NCBI RefSeq assembly: GCF_019924045.1
Contig: NZ_JAHXBN010000009.1
Coordinates: 32,984-96,983, forward strand
DNA: 64,000 bases
Origin: Dyadobacter fermentans
GTDB taxonomy: Bacteria; Bacteroidota; Bacteroidia; Cytophagales; Spirosomataceae
Reading direction: 5' to 3'
Shown here one piece after another: positions 43,676 to 52,599 of this stretch. The position numbers and the translations under genes were made by a program. The notes beneath the pieces are model-generated. The model saw nothing but the letters and a program-made list of their open reading frames with translations, did no database searches and was not told the origin of the DNA. Position 1 is the stretch's first letter. Each line of letters opens with the position of its first letter.

Positions 43676-43711
43676 CGCCTCTGGCAGATCGTCTGCCAGA
43701 GGCGTTTTTTT
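43676..43711 (+). terminator. Strong terminator closing the sigma/DUF4097 operon
   Basis: CGCCTCTGGCAGA (43676-43688), 3-nt loop, TCTGCCAGAGGCG (43692-43704), then a run of seven T. The stem is perfect. Confidence 0.95.
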
Positions 43712-43746
43712 GAGGGGTGTTTTTCAAGGTTCCCGGCACGCGGCGG

Positions 43747-44181
43747 CTACTCGATAGTTCCACCCAACTCAACAAGCATTCGCTGCAATTCATCCAGCTT
43801 TTTGAATTTTACCGAGGTCATGATCTGCCCGGTCGTAGCCTCCGCAGTGGCAATGGCTTCGAGATAAATTTTCTTTCCGGCGTTAGCCAGCTTCACATAC
43901 GACACCCGTGCGTCGCGACTGTTCGCCTCCCGTTTCACATACCCCAGCTTCTCCAAAGGCGACAGCATTCTGGTAATCCCCGAGGCCGTCAAACCCACCT
44001 TTTCGGCCACGTCGGTACGTCGCAGTTTCTCGTCCTGCGCATTCGCCAGATGGTGCAAAATCATGAATTCATTCAGGCTGATGCCATGGTTTTGTAGCCT
44101 CGCATCGAAGCGTTTCGTGATGATCGCCTGGACAATGCTAAGGTTTAAAAACAGTTTCAGTTCCTGAGAAATGGTTGACAT
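43747..44181 (-). CDS. MarR-family transcriptional regulator
   Basis: The 144-aa protein has a winged helix typical of MarR (RRTDVAEKVGLTASGITRMLSPLEKLGYVKREANSRD split across helix 3, recognition helix and wing). Its start codon directly abuts an 11-bp tandem array, so the array occupies the ribosome-binding region and leader. It is convergent with the DUF4097 operon. No obvious target gene is adjacent; the next gene on its strand is a lipoprotein 630 bp upstream. MarR proteins often repress themselves, and candidate TTGA/TCAA palindromes lie upstream. Confidence 0.92.
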   Translation of the reverse strand: MSTISQELKLFLNLSIVQAIITKRFDARLQNHGISLNEFMILHHLANAQDEKLRRTDVAEKVGLTASGITRMLSPLEKLGYVKREANSRDARVSYVKLANAGKKIYLEAIATAEATTGQIMTSVKFKKLDELQRMLVELGGTIE

Positions 44182-44255
44182 AAATTTGAAATAAATTTGA
44201 AATAAATTTGAAATAAATTTGAAATAAATTTGAAATAAATTTGAAATAAATTTGA
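44181..44255. repeat. 11-bp tandem array touching the marR start codon
   Basis: TAAATTTGAAA (+ strand) is repeated six times perfectly from 44181 to 44246, with a seventh partial unit to 44255. The final base of the marR start codon complement (44181) is the first base of the array. Each unit contains the palindromes AAATTT and ATTTGAAAT, and on the + strand TAAATTTG matches the phylum's -7 box. Perfect copies suggest recent slippage. Confidence 0.95.
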
Positions 44256-44273
44256 TTTATAGTTGATATATAT

Positions 44274-44383
44274 TTGACTAATCAAGTATTATGCAAATAT
44301 AACGCTGAGTTAAATATTTGAAAAACAATTGGTTGATATTTTTCTTCTTAAATCAAACAAACATTTATATGATTGACTATCAA
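44274..44383. promoter_or_regulatory. Candidate operator palindromes upstream of marR
   Basis: TTGACTAATCAA (44274-44285) and TTGACTATCAA (44373-44383) have TTGA/TCAA arms, the general form of MarR-family operators. They lie in an AT-rich stretch upstream of the tandem array. Evidence is motif shape and position only. Confidence 0.35.
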
Positions 44384-44426
44384 GCAGATGACGGAGACCC
44401 AACCATTCGCTAAGCCGTTATTGTCG

Positions 44427-44582
44427 CGTACCTACGGCACGCCCGGAAGTTGTGGAGATATTAACGTGCTACCGATATTACATACCTGGCGGCATTTCAA
44501 ACCGATCACACATGTCGCGTAGCGACGTAACATTGGTAGCAAAAGACGGAAATGAAAATGACCACTAAATCCCGTCAGGGAT
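44427..44582. repeat. REP-like composite palindrome cluster, copy C
   Basis: It contains four mini-palindromes: CGTACCTACGGCACG (44427-44441), TACCTGGCGGCA (44483-44494), TCGCGTAGCGA (44515-44525) and ATCCCGTCAGGGAT (44569-44582). TCGCGTAGCGA is followed by CGTAACATTGGTAGC. Order and strand are inverted relative to copy A at 2550-2668: this is the reverse complement of the same cluster. Confidence 0.75.
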
Positions 44583-44620
44583 GCGACAACAATGACAACG
44601 CCGAAGCCATTTCCGCCCGA

Positions 44621-44740
44621 CCAACCTTGACAACACATGACTACACCTGACTACAAATGACTACACATGACTACCCATAACTACACATGACTACACATGA
44701 CTACAAATGACAACACATGACTACATCTGACAACACCCGC
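44621..44740. repeat. 10-bp tandem array, locus 2 (about 11 units)
   Basis: Ten-base units of the form CTACACATGA run in exact phase from 44631 to 44730 (CTACAAATGA, CTACCCATAA, CAACACATGA and so on), with degenerate units at both ends. Read on the minus strand they become GTCATGTGTA-type units, matching the GTCAGGTGTG/GTCATTTGTA units of the arrays at 4274 and 63758. Confidence 0.85.
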
Positions 44741-44758
44741 CCCAAAACCAACGCGCAC

Positions 44759-44791
44759 AAAAAAGCCCACGACACAAAATGCCGCGGGCTG
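44759..44791 (-). terminator. Terminator of the lipoprotein gene (minus strand)
   Basis: On the minus strand AGCCCGCG pairs with CGTGGGCT (one G-U pair) around an 11-nt loop and is followed by TTTTTT. It lies 20 bp after the lipoprotein stop codon. Confidence 0.75.
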
Positions 44792-44811
44792 AAATCCTGA
44801 TAAAGACCGGT

Positions 44812-45594
44812 TTAATTAGCTCTTGCCAATTGTACTTCCAGACGAATGTCTACATTGCGGTCGTTGCCATTGTAACGCGAGTTATACCCGCCGGTACCAA
44901 TGCCCACTCCCATGCCGCCGCCCATGCCGATACCGCCCCCAAGGCCGATACCAATGCGCGGGCTGAAACCTGAATTGGACGACGATTGCCCGTCGACCTT
45001 AATGCTCATTCCCATCATGCCGGTCTCGCGTGCATTCACGTTCATGAGTGCGAAAGGAATTGCGATTTGCTCGGTGAGCTCACCGTCGCGATCCATGGAA
45101 ATATGCGATTTAATGCTACCGTCCGGGCGCACAAGGTCGATCAAATGCTGGCCGTCACGGTCTTTCCAAACAGCCTCCTTATTGTACGAATCCAAGAGCA
45201 GCCCAAGGCCAAGGCTGTTCGGCAAATCGGTTTCGACGCGGCGTAATGCCTTGCGGTCTTCTTTCATTACAACCGGAAATGTGAGCGCGTAACCTTCCTT
45301 CTTCTGGCCCTCGGGACTGAAAGCGATTTTCAGGCCGCTGCTCAGTATGTTCTGGATCGTGTTGGGATCTTTTGTTTTGAGCGTGATGTACACGTACTGG
45401 TCGTCGTTGATGATTCCGTATCTGAGGCGCGACCGCTGGTCCTGCTGGTCGGGTTTGATTTCATCTACATAGGAGAACGGCGCATTCCATTTGGACGCAT
45501 AGGGCATCGTTTTGGAAGAACTGCAACCGCCCAGGGCTATTAACAGCAGCAATGACCAACTGTTTCTGATCGTTTTCATTTGTTGTTTTATCAA
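44812..45594 (-). CDS. Lipoprotein of unknown function with Gly/Met-rich tail
   Basis: The 260-aa protein has a lipobox (LLLLIALGGCSSS); the start may also be the second Met (45579). The body looks like a beta-sandwich (WNAPFSYVDEIKPDQQ, LRYGIINDDQYVYITLKTKDP, SHISMDRDGELTEQIAIPFALMN), resembling exported proteins that contain carbohydrate-binding-like folds. Near the C-terminus is a low-complexity stretch (IGLGGGIGMGGGMGVGIGTG) and then a final strand (VDIRLEVQLARAN). I do not recognise a named family. It is not coupled to the kinase operon, which ends 70 bp upstream. Confidence 0.7.
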   Translation of the reverse strand: MIKQQMKTIRNSWSLLLLIALGGCSSSKTMPYASKWNAPFSYVDEIKPDQQDQRSRLRYGIINDDQYVYITLKTKDPNTIQNILSSGLKIAFSPEGQKKEGYALTFPVVMKEDRKALRRVETDLPNSLGLGLLLDSYNKEAVWKDRDGQHLIDLVRPDGSIKSHISMDRDGELTEQIAIPFALMNVNARETGMMGMSIKVDGQSSSNSGFSPRIGIGLGGGIGMGGGMGVGIGTGGYNSRYNGNDRNVDIRLEVQLARAN

Positions 45595-45665
45595 TTAGAA
45601 TTACTCTTTCTACAACGAAATCCGGCAATTAATCATTACGAAAAGTTGCCGCAAATCGTTGCACT

Positions 45666-47609
45666 CTAAACCTCGGACACGTTTGCAGGTGCGATGGTTG
45701 AAAGCAGCAAGTCTATTTTCTGATGCAGCTTCTCCGGCTCGAACGGCTTCGAAAGCGTATCGTTCATCCCTGCTTCCAGCGCTTGCGATACCTCTTCGGG
45801 CAAGACCGTGGCCGAAAGGGAAAGAATCGGCGTTGTAATGTGCAGCTCCTCGCGCGCCACGCGGGCCGCCTGGAAACCGTCCATTTCAGGCATGCGGGTG
45901 TCCATGATGATCAGATCGAAAAGCTCTTCCCTGAGCTGGTCCACAGCCTCTTTTCCATTGCCCACGACTACGGCATTAAGCTGCCAGGCTTTGAGGTATT
46001 TTTTCAAAAGCAATGCGTTGATCGGGTTGTCTTCCGCCACGAGTACCTTCTTGCCATCAAAAGACGGCAGGTTTTGGAAAGAAACGACCGGCTTGCCGTT
46101 CCCCGACTTTTCATTTGCATCCGGGACGATCAGGGTAAAGAAAAACTGGCTACCATGATGAAAACGGCTGTTTACTTCCAGTTCGCTGCCCATCAGGCGC
46201 ACGAGTTTCTGCGAAATCGTCAGTCCGAGGCCGGTACCGCCATATTGATGCGACGTATTCTCGGAAGCCTGGCCATACTCGGAGAAAATGTTGGACAAAT
46301 GCTCGTCAGACATCCCTATGCCCGTATCCTCCACCGCGAAGCGGATGCGGTGCCCGGCCGGTGTTTCGGCAAGGTGTTCCATTTTTACCGTCACATTGCC
46401 TTTTTCGGTGAACTTCAATGCATTGCCGATCAGGTTCAGCAAAATCTGGTTCAGGCGCATGCCGTCCACGGTAACGCATTCGGGAATCCGGCTGCCGATT
46501 TCCAGCCGCAGTTCCAGCTTCTTTTCGTCGGCTTTAAATTGCATCAAATCAATGATCTGCTTGCCCAATACCCGCAAGTCGGTAGACGTCGGAATAATCG
46601 AAAATTTCCCCTCGTCAATTTTGGATATATCCAGAATGTCGTTCAGGATATTCAGCAACGACCCCGACGACTGCCGGAGCATATTCACCAACTCTTCCTG
46701 GCTATCACTGAGTTCTGTCGCCGACAGCAAGTTACCCAAGCCGATAATGCCATTCAGCGGCGTTCTGATTTCATGGCTCATATTGGCCAGGAACGACTCC
46801 TTTGTTTTACGTGCTTTTTCAGCCTGCGCTTGCGCGTCTATTAGCGCCAGTTCGTGTGCTTTCCGTTTCTCCACATCGTGCAGGTTTACAAAAAGCAGCC
46901 GGTTCTTATACATAATCCTCAATTCCAGCCAAACAGGTTGCCGCAGCCGTCCGTAAAACCGGTCCTCCACCACAATGGTCTCGCCGCCCACGAAACTCCG
47001 CTTCACGAGCACTTCCCGCAGGCCTGATTTCAGCGGATCTACGAGCAGATCGAGCATCGATGTCCGGATCAGCGACGCCGGAGCAACGCCCAGGATCGTC
47101 TCCACCGAGGGATTGATCGACAATATCGAGCCCGTATCCGGCTCCACCGTGGCAATAATATCCGGTGAATTCAGGACAATCGTCGCGTAGTTCTCGAGCA
47201 GCTTGTTCTTCTCCCGTATTTCACGCTGGCTGCGCGCCAGTTTGATGAGTGAATCCACTTTCGCGTTGGTAATATAGGGGTCGAGCGGCTTGTAGAGGTA
47301 ATCGATAGCACCCGTTTTGAGGCCGCGTACGGCATAAGTGGTTTCCTTTGAAATAGCCGTCACGAAAACGATCAGGATCTCACGGGTCTTCGGGTTGGAA
47401 TAAAGTGTCTCGGCAAACTCGAAACCATCCATTCCGGGCATCTGAACATCCACCAGCGCCACGGCAATCTCATTTTCCCAGACAATTCGAAGCGCTTCAT
47501 TGGTCGATGTCGTGGCGTAGATTTCAATATCGTCCCGGTTCAGGATTGCTTTGAGTGAGATCAGGTTCTCCTCCCTGTCGTCCAGCAGCAAAATCTTTGT
47601 ATTCTCCAT
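45666..47609 (-). CDS. Hybrid histidine kinase (receiver-PAS-HisKA-HATPase-receiver)
   Basis: The 647-aa cytoplasmic protein has an N-terminal receiver (1-~120, Asp54 in LVDVQMPGMDG), a coiled helix and a PAS domain (~140-255). It then has a HisKA domain (phospho-His in ANMSHEIRTPLNG, ~283), HATPase (GIGMSDE, GGTGLGLTIS) and a C-terminal receiver (~520-640, Asp in IIMDTRMPEMDG). Such kinases pass phosphate within and between proteins. It is last in an operon with CheB, CheR and a larger hybrid kinase and could be the target of that system. No DNA-binding output is encoded in the operon. Confidence 0.92.
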   Translation of the reverse strand: MENTKILLLDDREENLISLKAILNRDDIEIYATTSTNEALRIVWENEIAVALVDVQMPGMDGFEFAETLYSNPKTREILIVFVTAISKETTYAVRGLKTGAIDYLYKPLDPYITNAKVDSLIKLARSQREIREKNKLLENYATIVLNSPDIIATVEPDTGSILSINPSVETILGVAPASLIRTSMLDLLVDPLKSGLREVLVKRSFVGGETIVVEDRFYGRLRQPVWLELRIMYKNRLLFVNLHDVEKRKAHELALIDAQAQAEKARKTKESFLANMSHEIRTPLNGIIGLGNLLSATELSDSQEELVNMLRQSSGSLLNILNDILDISKIDEGKFSIIPTSTDLRVLGKQIIDLMQFKADEKKLELRLEIGSRIPECVTVDGMRLNQILLNLIGNALKFTEKGNVTVKMEHLAETPAGHRIRFAVEDTGIGMSDEHLSNIFSEYGQASENTSHQYGGTGLGLTISQKLVRLMGSELEVNSRFHHGSQFFFTLIVPDANEKSGNGKPVVSFQNLPSFDGKKVLVAEDNPINALLLKKYLKAWQLNAVVVGNGKEAVDQLREELFDLIIMDTRMPEMDGFQAARVAREELHITTPILSLSATVLPEEVSQALEAGMNDTLSKPFEPEKLHQKIDLLLSTIAPANVSEV

Positions 47610-47627
47610 GGGTTATTCGTTGAGTAG

Positions 47628-48212
47628 CTATTGTAAGATATCATTGATTATCGAAAAAAGGTTTCCGCCGGTCACCATCCGATGTTTTTCAAATGCCAAA
47701 AGCGCCTGTTCGGGCATGCGCGGCGACTCTGCCTCGGCAGGGTTCTGAACATACGTCGGAAAGCCTTTCTCCGCCAGTGTTTTCATGCCCAAAGCGCCGT
47801 CAGCACTGGAACCGGAAAACAGCATGGCCGCTTTTACGGAAATACCCGAAACAGCAGCGGAAATGAAAGTAGCGTCGATAGACGGCCTTGAAAAAAAATC
47901 CTTGTCCGTACAGTCGTAGTAGAACCGCCGGTCGGGGCCTATCAGCAAATGGTAATCGGGGTAAGCGAAATAAATGGAATTAGCCTCGATCGGATCCAGA
48001 TGATACGGCTCACTCATAGCCACATTGGTCTTGTTTTTAAATATTTCGGGCAAAACGGCCGTACTGGATTTGCCACGGTGCAACACGAAAATCAATGCGA
48101 AGGACAACGGATTTCTGACCAGCCGGATTATCTCCTCAAAAATCGCAAAGCTGCCCGATGACCCGCCGATCAGTACCAAACTGAGTGAATCATTTTCCTT
48201 TGCCATACTCAT
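47628..48212 (-). CDS. cheB: CheB-type methylesterase domain protein (no receiver)
   Basis: The 194-aa protein contains only the CheB catalytic domain with a plausible triad: Ser18 (IGGSSGS), His45 (VLHRG) and Asp138 (SGSSADGALGM). Classical CheB also has an N-terminal receiver for phospho-control, absent here. It removes methyl groups from glutamate side chains or deamidates glutamine. No methyl-accepting chemoreceptor is encoded in this window; the partner is more likely one of the flanking kinases. It overlaps cheR by 4 bp. Confidence 0.88.
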   Translation of the reverse strand: MSMAKENDSLSLVLIGGSSGSFAIFEEIIRLVRNPLSFALIFVLHRGKSSTAVLPEIFKNKTNVAMSEPYHLDPIEANSIYFAYPDYHLLIGPDRRFYYDCTDKDFFSRPSIDATFISAAVSGISVKAAMLFSGSSADGALGMKTLAEKGFPTYVQNPAEAESPRMPEQALLAFEKHRMVTGGNLFSIINDILQ

Positions 48213-49024
48213 CTGATCTTCTGATAAATGTTCAATGTGCTGTCAATGACCTTGAAGTTTTCTTCCAGACCTGAGTAGCGCAGTGTTTCGCGCTTTCCCA
48301 GACAAAGAAAACCCAACATGCTGAGACTGTCATACAAAAGTCTGAACACTTTTTGCCTCAGTTCCAGCGTAAAGTAGATCATCACGTTCCGGCAGCTAAT
48401 GAACTGGAACTCGTTGAACACGCCGTCACCTGTGAGGTCATGCATCGAAAACACGATATTACGGCGCAGTTCGGGCAGCATGGCCGCCTTGTTGTAAGCG
48501 ACATGGTAATAATCCGACAGCGAATGCTTGCCGCCCGCCGCCAGGTAGTTCTCCGAGAATGTCCGCACATTCCCGAGCGTGAATATGCCCTCGCGAGCGG
48601 CCGTGAGCGCCTTGTTGCTCAGGTCGGTGGCATAAATCAACGAACGGTTCAGAAAACCCGCCTCTTTGAGAAAAATCGCCAGCGAGTAAGCCTCCTCACC
48701 CGACGCGCAACCGGCCACCCAGAAACGCAGCGTCGGGTACGATTCGAGGTAGGTAAATACCTCCGCCTTCACTTTCATAAAGAAATCCGCGTCGCGGAAC
48801 ATCTCCGAATAGTTGACGGTCAATTCCTGGATAAGGCCATACACCACGTTTCCGCCCTGCTCGATGTGCGCGAGCAGCTGCGGGAAGTCCATTTTATGGG
48901 TGGTCAAATACCTGCTCGCCCGGCGCAGCAACGACGGCCTCGCGTAACCCGAAAAATCGAACCCCGATATCTCCCTGATCCGCACAATGAGTATTTCCAG
49001 CTCGGAGTATTCCATCAGCACCAT
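48209..49024 (-). CDS. cheR: CheR-type protein-glutamate methyltransferase
   Basis: The 271-aa protein has the CheR N-terminal helical domain (~1-70) and a SAM-binding domain (FWVAGCASGEEAYSLAI, ~101-117; ISCRNVMIYF, ~210-219). Start could be the first ATG (49024, 2 bp after the kinase stop) or the fourth codon (49015). It methylates glutamates on a receptor-like protein. As with CheB, no chemoreceptor gene is nearby, so it may modify the long coiled coil of the 1144-aa kinase, whose Glu/Gln-rich heptads resemble receptor adaptation helices (inference). Confidence 0.9.
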   Translation of the reverse strand: MVLMEYSELEILIVRIREISGFDFSGYARPSLLRRASRYLTTHKMDFPQLLAHIEQGGNVVYGLIQELTVNYSEMFRDADFFMKVKAEVFTYLESYPTLRFWVAGCASGEEAYSLAIFLKEAGFLNRSLIYATDLSNKALTAAREGIFTLGNVRTFSENYLAAGGKHSLSDYYHVAYNKAAMLPELRRNIVFSMHDLTGDGVFNEFQFISCRNVMIYFTLELRQKVFRLLYDSLSMLGFLCLGKRETLRYSGLEENFKVIDSTLNIYQKIR

Positions 49025-49026
49025 AA

Positions 49027-52000
49027 TTACGCAGCTTGTAACCAGACCTTGATCAGCGAAAGCAGCTTGTCAACATCCACGGGTTTTGAAATATAATCAT
49101 TGGCACCGGCTTCGAGGCATTGCTCGCGGTCGCCCTGCATGGCCTTCGCCGTCACGGCAATGATGGGGATATTGGCCCACCTCGGCACCTGCCTGATCCG
49201 GCGCGTAGCCTCGATACCATCCATTTCAGGCATCATCACGTCCATCAGTATCAACTCTATGTCCGGGTTGTCTTCCAGTTTATAGATCGCCTCCTTGCCG
49301 TTTGTAGCGATTTCAATGCTGAAACCGGCATCTTCCAGCACGGCACTCAATGCGAAAATGTTGCGCATATCGTCGTCGGCAAGCAGTAATTTCTTACCCG
49401 TGAAGAGCTGTGATGCATTCACGACCGCGTTGCTGAACGACTCTTTCGGCGTTTCCGGCTCCTGCGTTTTCGGCTGAATCTTTTTGAGGAAAAGCTTCAC
49501 CTCGTCGAGCAGGCGTTCGTTGGATTTCTTCGTTTTGATCACCACCGGGTGCGCATACTTCATCACACGCCCCAAATCGGCCTGGGTAAGGTCTTCGGCC
49601 GTATTCACCACCACCGGCAGTTCGTTCCATTGCGGGTTTTCTTTGATTTTATCTAAAAGATCCAGCCCGTTCATATCCGCCAGCCTCACGTCCAGGATAA
49701 TGCCATCCACTCGTTCCGTCTCGAGGATCGACAGTGCTTCGGCAGCCGAATAGGCATAAAGCACAAAAATGTTATTACTCACCAGGAAATCGCCGAGATA
49801 TTGGCTCTGATAGGCATCGTCCTCGACAAGCAGGATGCGCTGCTGGTCAAGGTCTTTGCCTTCCAGTTTCAGAGCAGTAAATATCTGTTGAGCCGACCGC
49901 TCGTCCACCGGCTTTTGCATGAAACCGATCGCTCCGCGTTTGAGCATATCGTCATTAAAATAGTCTCCCGAAGACACCGTATGCACCGGAATCAAGCGCG
50001 TGCGGGTATCTCCCTTCAACTCTTTCAACACCGCTTCACCCGGCATATCCGGCAAATGCATATCGAGAATAATGGCGGTCGGATGGAATGTCCCGACCAT
50101 ATCCAGTGCTTCGCGGCCGTTGCTCGCTATCTGCACGGCAAAACCACTTGCCTGCGCTTTGGCGGCCATATCTGCTGCAAAAACGTCGTCGTCCTCGATC
50201 AGCAGCAAACGGCGCGACTTGCCGTTTTCCGAAACCTGCCGTGTGGATTCCTGCGGTCGCGGCTTTACCGTTTCAGCCACGGTTTCCCCCGTAGCCACGG
50301 CGGCTTGTACATCCGCTTCGGTCAGCAGAGGGATCTTTAATGTAAATAGAGATCCCTCTCCCGGGACACTTTTCAAAGAAATCGACCCGTTGAACAGGCC
50401 GGCCAGTTCGCGGCTGATCGACAATCCAAGCCCGGTACCACCATACTTGCGGCTCGTAGAGCCATCGGCTTGCTGGAATGCCTCGAAAATCGACGCCTGC
50501 TTATCCAGCGGAATGCCGATGCCGGTATCGGCCACTTCGAAGTGCAGCTGACCATCTTCCTGCGAAATGAGAAGGGAAACTTTGCCGGGAGCCGACGTGA
50601 ATTTCACCGCATTCGAAATCAGGTTGCGCAAGATCTGCAACAGGCGGGTATGGTCTGTAAACAGCGTCGCAGGGCACGAAGCCGTCTTTTCCACCTCCAA
50701 TGTAAGCCCTTTATTTTCAGCCACTTTATGAAAAGTACTTTTTACCTCCGTCAGGATAGATTCGGTGCTGATGTTTTCATGTATAAGCTCTATTTTTCCG
50801 GCTTCCACCTTGGCGAGGTCGAGGATATCGTTGATCAGCGTCAGCAAATCGTTTCCGGAATTGTAAATCACCGAGGCATAGCGCTCCTCCTCTTCATTCA
50901 GTCGCGAACCCTTGTTTTCGCCCAGAATGCGCGACAAAATCAGGATACTATTCAGCGGCGTACGCAACTCGTGGCTCATATTGGCCAGGAACTCGCTTTT
51001 GAAACGTCCGCTCCTTTCGAGCTCGTCGGCTTTGATCTGGATCTGGTCGCGCGCCTCTTCAATCGTACGCTTCTGTTCTTCCAGCATGAATGCCTTTTCT
51101 TCCAGCTCGGTGTTGATTTGCTTCAATTCCTCCTGCTGTACGCGTAATTCTTCTTCCGAGACCTGCAAAAGCGAAGTTTGTCGGGTGAGTTCCTCATTGG
51201 TAACCCGCAGCTCTTCCTGCTGGCTTTCCAGTTCCTCCGCCTGTAATTGCGTTTTTTCCAGCAGCTCGTTGGCCGTCTCCCGCGCACGGGCAGCCATAAT
51301 TGCCACCGCGACGTTGTCCGAAATCATATCGAGTAATTTGACAACCTTAGCGCCGGGATCTTTCAGGTAACCCGCCTCGATCACCCCGGTGGTATTCCCG
51401 TCAAAAGTGATATTCTTCATTAATACCAGTCCGGGTGCCGAGTTACCCGTGGCCGTCCTGATCTGCAAATAACCCGCTGCTACATCCAGGCGTTTGATAT
51501 CGCCCCGGTCCGCTGCAAACTGCCCCAGTATACCCTCTCCGAACGGGATAAAAGAGGGCGCAGCATCCGGTGCCGAGACCCCATGAACGGCCGAACGTTC
51601 GAGCATGTCGCCCGACCGTGTAACCAGGTACATAGCGGATACCTGTGACTCCGTCACTTCCGCCAGCTTGCCCAGCAACCGCTCCGAAAGCTGGGTTAAG
51701 GTAGGCTCGCCGCGAACCGCGCTGGACACTTCCATGGCTGCATTCAATATCCAGTTTTTTTCCTGGTCTTCCACCCCCAGCTGTTCCAGTTTATGGTTAG
51801 CCAGCTGCATAGCTTGCTCGCCGGCGCGTTGGGCAAGGTAAGTTTTGCGGATAAAATAATATAGCAAAAGAATCACCAGAAAAAACACCGATGAACCGAT
51901 CACAATGTATTGCTTGGCACGTGCCGAGCTTGTTGAGGCCACTTGCTCGCGCTCGGCCAGCAGGCCTTCTTCCAGATTTTCGATCCGCCGGAAACTGAAT

Positions 52001-52461
52001 TCGATTCTGGAAGAAACTTCCCTCCCCTCTAAAACAATGCGCTGGATGGTATCCATGCTGTATTTATCGGTTTTCAGGATTTCATACTGGCGATTCATCA
52101 GCTCCACTCTCGATTCAAGGAGATCGGACAGGGAATCCACCCTCCCAGTTTGTATCTTATTGTCCTTCACCAGCTTCTGCAACGTTTCGACATCCTTCCA
52201 CATATCGTTGGATGCTTGCAGGTAGTTTGCTTCGAACGCGCGGTTACCGGTGATGGCGAAGCCACGGACGTTCGCCTCGGCGGTCAGCAATCGGTTCTTA
52301 ACAGAAGTTGACACACGCATTACTTCCCTCGTGTGATCCACCCAGCCGGTGTTTTCCTGTTGTAGCAGAATGGCGTTGTAAGACACATATCCGACTACGA
52401 GTACTAAAAGAATTGAAAATGAGATTCCCAGTAAAACCTGGCGCTGAAAAGTAAGTTGCAT
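49027..52461 (-). CDS. Large membrane hybrid histidine kinase with CHASE3, GAF and three receivers
   Basis: The 1144-aa protein has two membrane helices (~10-30 and ~185-205) flanking a CHASE3-like periplasmic domain (VSTSVKNRLLTAEANVRGFAITGN). It continues with a GAF-like domain (~240-390) and a Gln/Glu-rich coiled coil (~395-490). A HisKA domain (FLANMSHELRTPLNSILIL, ~497-515), HATPase (GGTGLGLSIS) and three consecutive receivers with Asp in ILDMHLPDMPG, ILDVRLADMNG and LMDVMMPEMDG complete it. It is first in the kinase-CheR-CheB-kinase operon. This layout is found in Bacteroidota and Myxococcota stress/adaptation systems whose outputs are poorly known. Confidence 0.93.
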   Translation of the reverse strand: MQLTFQRQVLLGISFSILLVLVVGYVSYNAILLQQENTGWVDHTREVMRVSTSVKNRLLTAEANVRGFAITGNRAFEANYLQASNDMWKDVETLQKLVKDNKIQTGRVDSLSDLLESRVELMNRQYEILKTDKYSMDTIQRIVLEGREVSSRIEFSFRRIENLEEGLLAEREQVASTSSARAKQYIVIGSSVFFLVILLLYYFIRKTYLAQRAGEQAMQLANHKLEQLGVEDQEKNWILNAAMEVSSAVRGEPTLTQLSERLLGKLAEVTESQVSAMYLVTRSGDMLERSAVHGVSAPDAAPSFIPFGEGILGQFAADRGDIKRLDVAAGYLQIRTATGNSAPGLVLMKNITFDGNTTGVIEAGYLKDPGAKVVKLLDMISDNVAVAIMAARARETANELLEKTQLQAEELESQQEELRVTNEELTRQTSLLQVSEEELRVQQEELKQINTELEEKAFMLEEQKRTIEEARDQIQIKADELERSGRFKSEFLANMSHELRTPLNSILILSRILGENKGSRLNEEEERYASVIYNSGNDLLTLINDILDLAKVEAGKIELIHENISTESILTEVKSTFHKVAENKGLTLEVEKTASCPATLFTDHTRLLQILRNLISNAVKFTSAPGKVSLLISQEDGQLHFEVADTGIGIPLDKQASIFEAFQQADGSTSRKYGGTGLGLSISRELAGLFNGSISLKSVPGEGSLFTLKIPLLTEADVQAAVATGETVAETVKPRPQESTRQVSENGKSRRLLLIEDDDVFAADMAAKAQASGFAVQIASNGREALDMVGTFHPTAIILDMHLPDMPGEAVLKELKGDTRTRLIPVHTVSSGDYFNDDMLKRGAIGFMQKPVDERSAQQIFTALKLEGKDLDQQRILLVEDDAYQSQYLGDFLVSNNIFVLYAYSAAEALSILETERVDGIILDVRLADMNGLDLLDKIKENPQWNELPVVVNTAEDLTQADLGRVMKYAHPVVIKTKKSNERLLDEVKLFLKKIQPKTQEPETPKESFSNAVVNASQLFTGKKLLLADDDMRNIFALSAVLEDAGFSIEIATNGKEAIYKLEDNPDIELILMDVMMPEMDGIEATRRIRQVPRWANIPIIAVTAKAMQGDREQCLEAGANDYISKPVDVDKLLSLIKVWLQAA

Positions 52462-52599
52462 AAACGCTGAATATCAAGTAGAAATACTACTAAATGAAGA
52501 TTTGGAGGTTCATTCGGAAAAATAAGGCTTTTTGGCTGCATTCCGGCCTCTTGCCGGGCTTTTTAAAGCAGACTATCATTCAATTACTATAAAATACTT

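Noticed and set aside
44181..44740. Possible CRISPR array
   Set aside because: The repeats are 10-11 bp and contiguous with no unique spacers, and no cas genes are present.
52540..52570. Hairpin with T run between the large kinase and the helicase
   Set aside because: The stem (CCGGC/GCCGG) and T run fit the + strand, but both neighbouring genes are on the minus strand, so it does not terminate either.
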